A stretch of DNA of 64,000 bases from Mycolicibacterium sp. P1-5 (GTDB taxonomy: Bacteria; Actinomycetota; Actinomycetes; Mycobacteriales; Mycobacteriaceae), in NCBI RefSeq assembly GCF_008329565.1, contig NZ_NPKT01000018.1, forward strand, positions 62,001 through 126,000, written 5' to 3'. The position numbers and the translations under genes are program-made. Shown here piece after piece: positions 58,172 to 64,000 of the stretch. Every line of letters begins with the position of its first letter. Position 1 is the first letter of the stretch. The notes below the pieces were generated by a model that was not told the DNA's origin, ran no database searches, and saw nothing but the letters and a program-made list of their open reading frames with translations.

Positions 58172-59659
58172 ATGCAGATGACTTCGAAGTGGCGGACCAA
58201 GTCGGTGGAACAGTCCATCCTCGACACCGACGAGCCGGGCACCCGGCTTCGCAAGAATCTGACGTGGTGGGACCTCACGGTCTTCGGCGTCTCCGTCGTC
58301 GTCGGCGCAGGCATCTTCACCGTCACCGCCTCGACGTTCGGGAACATCACCGGTCCTGCCATCTCGGTGTCCTTCGTCATCGCCGCCGTGACGTGCGCTT
58401 TGGCCGCACTGTGCTACGCGGAGTTCGCCTCGATGCTGCCGGTGGCGGGCAGCGCCTACACCTTCTCGTATGCGACATTCGGGGAATTCGTCGCCTGGGT
58501 CATCGGTTGGGATCTGATCTTGGAGTTCGCAATCGGTGCCGCCGTCGTGGCCAAGGGCTGGTCGAGTTACCTGGGCACCGTTTTCGGTTTCTCCGGCGGC
58601 GTCGCGGCCATCGGACCGCTGAACTTCGACTGGGGTGCGGTGATCATCGTTGCGGTGGTCACCACCCTGCTGGCCCTGGGTACCAAGCTGTCGGCGAATG
58701 TGTCGGCGGTGATCACGGCGATCAAGGTCGCGGTCGTCGCACTCGTGGTGATCGTCGGCGCGTTCTACGTCAAGGCGGCCAACTTCTCCCCGTTCGTTCC
58801 CGCGTCCGAAACTGGGAACGGCTCATCGGGAACCGGTGTGAACCAGTCCGTCTTCTCCCTGCTGACCGGTGCTGAGAGCAGTCATTACGGCTGGTACGGC
58901 GTGCTGGCCGGCGCATCGATCGTGTTCTTCGCATTCATCGGGTTCGATGTGGTCGCGACGACGGCGGAGGAGACCAAGAATCCCCAGCGCGACGTCGCGC
59001 GAGGCATTCTCGCGTCGCTGGCCATCGTCACCGTGCTCTATGTGTCGGTGTCGATCGTGCTGTCGGGCATGGTGCGCTTCAGCGACCTGCGGGACAAAGC
59101 CAAGGGCGGCCACGCCAACCTCGCCACAGCGTTCTCGCTGAATGGGGTGGACTGGGCGGCCAAGGTGATCTCGATCGGAGCGCTGGCCGGCCTGACCACC
59201 GTGGTCATGGTGCTGATTCTCGGGTTGTCGCGGGTGCTGTTCGCCATGGCACGCGACGGCCTCCTGCCGCGCGAACTGGCCAAGACCGGGAACCGCGGCA
59301 CTCCGGTGCGGATCACAGTGCTGGTCGGCGCACTCACCGCCGTGGCCGCCACGGTCTTTCCGATCGACAAGCTTGAAGAGATGGTCAACGTCGGGACACT
59401 GTTCGCGTTCATCCTGGTCTCCGCCGGCGTGATCATTCTGCGGCGCACCCGCCCTGACCTCGATCGGGGGTTCCGCGCGCCGCTCGTGCCTGCACTGCCC
59501 ATCCTGTCGATCGCGGCCTGTGGCTGGCTGATGCTCAACCTCACCGGCCTGACCTGGATTCGGTTTTTGGTGTGGATGGTCATCGGCGTCGGGTTCTACC
59601 TGCTCTACGGGCGACGTCATTCCGTGTTGGCGCAGCGCGAGGCCGCAGCAGTCCACTGA
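58172..59659 (+). CDS. Amino acid permease (APC superfamily)
   Basis: 495 residues with about twelve transmembrane helices, counterpart of Rv3253c, most like cationic amino-acid transporters. VVVGAGIFTVTAS in helix 1 is the substrate-binding GAG loop; FFAFIGFDVVATTAEETKNPQRDV is the consensus of helix 6 and the next loop. The ATG at 58172 follows AAGGA by five bases. It ends 86 bases before alkB but appears separate from the alkane operon, which has its own promoter. Confidence 0.92.
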   Translation: MQMTSKWRTKSVEQSILDTDEPGTRLRKNLTWWDLTVFGVSVVVGAGIFTVTASTFGNITGPAISVSFVIAAVTCALAALCYAEFASMLPVAGSAYTFSYATFGEFVAWVIGWDLILEFAIGAAVVAKGWSSYLGTVFGFSGGVAAIGPLNFDWGAVIIVAVVTTLLALGTKLSANVSAVITAIKVAVVALVVIVGAFYVKAANFSPFVPASETGNGSSGTGVNQSVFSLLTGAESSHYGWYGVLAGASIVFFAFIGFDVVATTAEETKNPQRDVARGILASLAIVTVLYVSVSIVLSGMVRFSDLRDKAKGGHANLATAFSLNGVDWAAKVISIGALAGLTTVVMVLILGLSRVLFAMARDGLLPRELAKTGNRGTPVRITVLVGALTAVAATVFPIDKLEEMVNVGTLFAFILVSAGVIILRRTRPDLDRGFRAPLVPALPILSIAACGWLMLNLTGLTWIRFLVWMVIGVGFYLLYGRRHSVLAQREAAAVH

Positions 59660-59676
59660 TTTACAAATTGTGTCTG

Positions 59677-59711
59677 TTTGTCTAGACACCAGACAAAGCA
59701 GCTCCTATAGT
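59677..59711 (+). promoter_or_regulatory. alkB promoter with TetR-type operator
   Basis: -35 TAGACA (59683-59688) and -10 TATAGT (59706-59711) are 17 bases apart, close to the SigA consensus. An inverted repeat TTTGTCT-N7-AGACAAA (59677-59697) with the internal palindrome TGTCTAGACA (59679-59688) covers the -35 element. A repressor bound here would block polymerase. The TetR-family alkX at the end of the operon is the natural candidate; M. tuberculosis AlkX is known to bind inverted repeats ahead of alkB. Confidence 0.8.
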
Positions 59712-59745
59712 CAAGTCATCGAACCTGACATGGGAGGTAACTGTC

Positions 59746-60984
59746 GTGACGTCTCAGCTGGACCCCGCCGCCGTCACCGCGCCATCGGCGCAGTGGCGAG
59801 ACAAGAAGCGCTACCTGTGGCTGATGGGCCTGATCGCACCGACGGCACTGTTCGTGGTGCTGCCCGTCATCTGGGGTCTGAACCAGCTCGGCTGGACTGC
59901 GGCCTCGCAGGTGTTCTTCTGGGTCGGGCCGATCCTGATCTACGTGCTGCTGCCGGCGCTGGACCTGAAGTTCGGTCGTGACGGGCAGAATCCGCCCGAG
60001 GAATTGATGGAGTACCTGGAGAACGACAAGTACTACCGGTACTGCACGTATGCGTTCATCCCGTTCCAGTTCGTCAGCCTGATCTTCGGCGCTTACATGT
60101 TCACCGCGTCGGACCTCAGCTGGCTGGGCTACGACGGTTCATTGGGCTGGTTCGCCAAGATCGGCCTGGCGCTGTCGGTGGGCGTGCTGGGTGGAACCGG
60201 CATCAACACCGCACACGAGCTGGGACACAAGAAGGACTCGCTCGAGCGCTGGCTGTCGAAAATCACGCTGGCTCAGACCTGCTACGGCCACTTCTACATC
60301 GAGCACAATCGTGGTCATCACGTCCGCGTCGCCACCCCCGAGGATCCGGCATCGGCGCGCTTCGGGGAGACCTTCTGGGAGTTCCTGCCCCGCAGTGTGT
60401 TCGGCAGTGCCCGCTCGGCGGTGAAGCTCGAGGCTGCGCGCATTCGCCGGCTCGGCCGCAGCCCGTGGGACCCGCGTACCTGGCCGGGCAACGACGTCCT
60501 CAACGCCTGGCTGATGTCGGCGGTGCTGTTCGGCGTGATCGTTGCGGTGTTCGGCCCGGCGGTGATTCCGTTCCTGATCATCCAGGCGGTGTTCGGGTTC
60601 TCGATGCTCGAAGCGGTGAACTATCTCGAGCACTACGGACTGCTGCGCCAGAAGAATGCCAACGGCCGCTACGAGCGCTGCGCTCCGCGGCACAGCTGGA
60701 ACTCCGATCATCTGGTGACCAACCTGTTCCTCTATCACCTGCAGCGGCACAGCGACCACCACGCCAACCCGACCAGGCGTTACCAGACATTGCGCAGCAT
60801 GTCTGATGCACCCGAATTGCCCAGTGGCTACGCGACTTTGATCGGCGTGACGTACTTCCCGTGGGTGTGGCGCCGGATCATGGATCATCGGGTGCTCGAG
60901 CATTACAACGGTGACATCACCCGAATCAACATCGATCCGCGCCGGCGGGAGAAGATCCTGGCCCGTTACGGGAGCGCGGTATGA
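59746..60984 (+). CDS. alkB: Alkane 1-monooxygenase
   Basis: 412 residues, an integral membrane di-iron hydroxylase that oxidises medium-chain n-alkanes at the end carbon using rubredoxin electrons. Six hydrophobic segments and the histidine boxes HELGH (157-161), EHNRGHH (186-192), NYLEHYG and LQRHSDHHANP are complete. The GTG at 59746 has GGGAGG upstream. Its stop overlaps rubA (ATGA). The presence of an intact operon suggests growth on hydrocarbons. Confidence 0.97.
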   Translation: MTSQLDPAAVTAPSAQWRDKKRYLWLMGLIAPTALFVVLPVIWGLNQLGWTAASQVFFWVGPILIYVLLPALDLKFGRDGQNPPEELMEYLENDKYYRYCTYAFIPFQFVSLIFGAYMFTASDLSWLGYDGSLGWFAKIGLALSVGVLGGTGINTAHELGHKKDSLERWLSKITLAQTCYGHFYIEHNRGHHVRVATPEDPASARFGETFWEFLPRSVFGSARSAVKLEAARIRRLGRSPWDPRTWPGNDVLNAWLMSAVLFGVIVAVFGPAVIPFLIIQAVFGFSMLEAVNYLEHYGLLRQKNANGRYERCAPRHSWNSDHLVTNLFLYHLQRHSDHHANPTRRYQTLRSMSDAPELPSGYATLIGVTYFPWVWRRIMDHRVLEHYNGDITRINIDPRRREKILARYGSAV

Positions 60985-61154
60985 GCGCCTACAAATGCCC
61001 TATCTGCGACTACGTGTACGACGAGGCGAAAGGTGCTGCGCGGGAAGGCTTCCCGCCCGGTACCCCCTGGAATGACGTGCCCGACGACTGGACCTGCCCC
61101 GACTGCGGGGTACGAGAAAAGCTCGACTTCGAAGCGATAGGAGCCATGAAATGA
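60981..61154 (+). CDS. rubA: Rubredoxin 1
   Basis: 57 residues, a single-iron electron carrier for AlkB. The two iron-binding pairs are CPICDYVYDEAKG near residue 6 and CPDCGVREKLDFE near 39, with PGTPWNDVPDDW between. It is coupled by ATGA overlaps to alkB before and rubB after. The residue pattern around the first pair differs from rubB, as usual for AlkG1/AlkG2-type pairs. Confidence 0.95.
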   Translation: MSAYKCPICDYVYDEAKGAAREGFPPGTPWNDVPDDWTCPDCGVREKLDFEAIGAMK

Positions 61155-61366
61155 GTGATGAGCGCTTGCGCGAAGAACCGACCAACGGGGACTACAAGCT
61201 ATTCATCTGTGTGCAGTGCGGCTTCGAATACGACGAGGCCAAGGGCTGGCCCGAAGACGGCATTGCGCCGGGAACGCGCTGGGATGACATCGGAGACGAC
61301 TGGAGCTGCCCGGACTGCGGCGCGGCCAAGTCGGACTTCGAGATGGTGGAAGTGGCGAGGCCGTGA
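61151..61366 (+). CDS. rubB: Rubredoxin 2
   Basis: 71 residues with an N-terminal extension of ~15 residues before the first iron pair CVQCGFEYDEAKGW and the second CPDCGAAKSDFEMVE. PGTRWDDIGDDW lies between them. It is the second rubredoxin of the operon; AlkG2-type rubredoxins commonly support the hydroxylase. The stop overlaps alkX as GTGA. Confidence 0.95.
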   Translation: MSDERLREEPTNGDYKLFICVQCGFEYDEAKGWPEDGIAPGTRWDDIGDDWSCPDCGAAKSDFEMVEVARP

Positions 61367-61995
61367 CCATTAGTCTCGCGCATGTGAAGAGTCCTCGGGT
61401 GCCCTATCCCGAGGCTTCGCGTGCGCTGCTGCGGGACTCCGTGCTCGACGCGATGCGCGAAGAATTGCTGACCAAGGACTGGTCGGCGATCACGCTGTCC
61501 GATGTCGCACGCACCGCCGGGGTCAGCAGGCAGACCATCTACAACGAGTTCGGCTCCCGCCAGGGCCTCGCACAGGGCTACGCCCTGCGGCTGGCCGACC
61601 GCCTGGTCGACGCCATCGGGGACGCCATCACCTCCAACGTCGGTGACGTCCTGGCCGCGTTCACCGAGGGCTTCCGGGTGTTCTTCACCGAGTCGGCTGC
61701 CGACCCGCTGGTCATCTCGTTGCTGACCGGCGTCGCCAAACCCGACTTGCTGCAGATGATCACCACCGACAGCGCACCGATCATCTCGCGCGCGTCGGCC
61801 AAGCTCACCGCGGCCTTCATGAACAGCTGGGTCAGCGCGAGCGAGGAGGACTCGGGCGTGCTGGCCCGTGCGATCGTGCGACTTGCCATGAGTTACGTCT
61901 CGATGCCGCCGGAGGCCGACCACGATGTGGCCTTAGACCTGGCCCGATTGATGTCGCCGTTCGCCGAACGCTACGGTGTAATCGATATTCCTTAG
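61363..61995 (+). CDS. alkX: TetR-family regulator of the alkane operon
   Basis: 210 residues. The N-terminal helix-turn-helix is ITLSDVARTAGVSRQTIYNEFG around residues 42-64, followed by an all-helical ligand domain. It is the last gene of alkB-rubA-rubB-alkX (counterpart of Rv3249c). The GTG at 61363 overlaps the rubB stop; a later GTG (61384) is also possible. It most likely represses the operon through the palindrome at 59677-59697 and releases on binding a lipid or alkane derivative. Confidence 0.93.
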   Translation: MTISLAHVKSPRVPYPEASRALLRDSVLDAMREELLTKDWSAITLSDVARTAGVSRQTIYNEFGSRQGLAQGYALRLADRLVDAIGDAITSNVGDVLAAFTEGFRVFFTESAADPLVISLLTGVAKPDLLQMITTDSAPIISRASAKLTAAFMNSWVSASEEDSGVLARAIVRLAMSYVSMPPEADHDVALDLARLMSPFAERYGVIDIP

Positions 61996-62050
61996 CTGTC
62001 AGAGCGCCTCGAGCGCCTGTCCCGCGAGCCCGCAGGCTGAGGGTGTCGCC

Positions 62051-62068
62051 AGCGCGCGTCTGCGCGCT
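62051..62068 (+). other. Hairpin in the sahH leader
   Basis: Perfect seven-base arms AGCGCGC/GCGCGCT around the loop GTCT, ~33 bases before the sahH start and ~55 bases after the alkX stop. It may end the alkX transcript or influence sahH; the sequence does not fit a known SAH riboswitch. Confidence 0.4.
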
Positions 62069-62100
62069 CACCGGCAATGACGAACGAAAAGGGGCTCTAC

Positions 62101-63561
<1,461 letters not shown>

Positions 63562-63565
63562 GCGT

Positions 63566-63571
63566 TAGGCT
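63566..63571 (+). promoter_or_regulatory. -10 element for leaderless tmk transcript
   Basis: TAGGCT followed by six bases and GTG at 63578, in the 16-base gap after sahH. Confidence 0.5.
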
Positions 63572-63577
63572 CCCCGC

Positions 63578-64000
63578 GTGCTCATCGTCATCGAGGGACT
63601 CGACGGTGCGGGCAAACGCACTCTGACACAGGGGCTTCAGCGCGCATTCGAGGCGGACGGAAGGTCGGTCACGACGCTGGCGTTCCCTCGGTACGGCCAG
63701 TCGATCCATGCCGACCTCGCCAGCGAGGCGCTGCACGGTCAGCACGGCGATCTGGCCTCTTCGGTGTATGCGATGGCGACGCTGTTCGCCCTCGACCGGG
63801 CCGGGGCGATCGAGCAGATCGCGGATCTTCGTCGTCAGCATGACGTGGTGATCCTGGATCGCTACGTCGCCTCCAACGCCGCCTACAGCGCGGCCCGTCT
63901 GCATCAGGACGGTGCCGGTGAGGCGGTGTCGTGGGTGGGTGAGCTCGAATACGACCGGTTTGCCCTGCCCAGACCCGATCGACAGATCCTGCTCGACGCC
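63578..64000 (+). CDS. tmk: Thymidylate kinase (3' end outside window)
   Basis: The first 141 residues of thymidylate kinase, cut by the right edge. It phosphorylates dTMP to dTDP. The P-loop reads EGLDGAGKRT near residues 6-15; FPRYGQSIHADLASEALHG, then YAMATLFALDRAGA and LDRYVASNAAYSAARLHQ match the mycobacterial enzyme closely. The start is GTG. In M. tuberculosis tmk follows sahH in the same way (Rv3247c after Rv3248c). Confidence 0.95.
   Translation, partial: MLIVIEGLDGAGKRTLTQGLQRAFEADGRSVTTLAFPRYGQSIHADLASEALHGQHGDLASSVYAMATLFALDRAGAIEQIADLRRQHDVVILDRYVASNAAYSAARLHQDGAGEAVSWVGELEYDRFALPRPDRQILLDA

Noticed and set aside
62000..62100. SAH riboswitch ahead of sahH
   Set aside because: The hairpins do not match the conserved SAH riboswitch core, and its known junction sequences are absent.

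Overview
The window is chromosomal DNA of a mycobacterium, most likely an environmental or fast-growing (Mycolicibacterium-like) species. The base composition is GC-rich, genes are packed with many ATGA/GTGA start-stop overlaps, and the right two thirds follow the gene order I know from the M. tuberculosis Rv3247c-Rv3287c region read in reverse: rsbW-sigF, accA3, sufE-sseA-maf-accE5-accD5, PH-domain gene, gtrA, purK-purE-fadE25, lcp1, rmlD-wbbL-manC, fbiB-fbiA, whiB2, manB-tobH-manA, an oxidoreductase, an amino-acid permease, alkB-rubA-rubB-alkX, sahH and tmk. No RNA genes, insertion sequences, CRISPR arrays or phage genes were seen.

Region 1 (1-8122) is a tightly coupled operon that enters from the left. 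It encodes a carbamoyltransferase (5' end outside the window), a family 2 glycosyltransferase fused to a heptose-bisphosphate phosphatase (GmhB-like), two heptosyltransferase-like GT9 proteins, phosphoheptose isomerase (GmhA), bifunctional heptose kinase/adenylyltransferase (HldE), a short-chain dehydrogenase and a UDP-glucose dehydrogenase. Together they could make ADP-heptose and transfer it, probably carbamoylated, to an envelope glycan. An ADP-heptose route is unexpected in a mycobacterium.

Region 2 (8119-15167) holds a type IB topoisomerase, the rsbW-sigF pair behind a textbook SigF promoter, a STAS-domain protein convergent on sigF, several small accessory genes and accA3. Region 3 (15282-20460) is the acyl-CoA carboxylase operon, with an extra putative acyltransferase beside accA3.

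Region 4 (20982-37367) is a second surface-glycan cluster between accD5 and the PH-domain gene. It encodes two sugar C-methyltransferase-like proteins, a glucose-1-phosphate cytidylyltransferase-like enzyme, a PIG-L deacetylase, an epimerase, an RmlC-like epimerase, four GT2 glycosyltransferases, a Wzx-like flippase, two secreted GH16 hydrolases, a large polytopic membrane protein (Wzy-like candidate), a small membrane protein and a zinc-ribbon membrane protein. It resembles a Wzx/Wzy-type exopolysaccharide system.

Region 5 (37395-64000) is core metabolism and cell wall: purine synthesis, biotin protein ligase (not beside accD5, where M. tuberculosis has it), the arabinogalactan ligase Lcp1, the rhamnose-linker enzymes RmlD and WbbL, GDP-mannose supply (ManA, ManB, ManC), coenzyme F420 maturation (FbiA, FbiB), WhiB2, and an alkane hydroxylase-rubredoxin operon with a clear operator for its own TetR regulator. 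Several genes show a -10 hexamer (TANNNT, often TAGGCT) six or seven bases before the start codon, as expected for leaderless transcripts.
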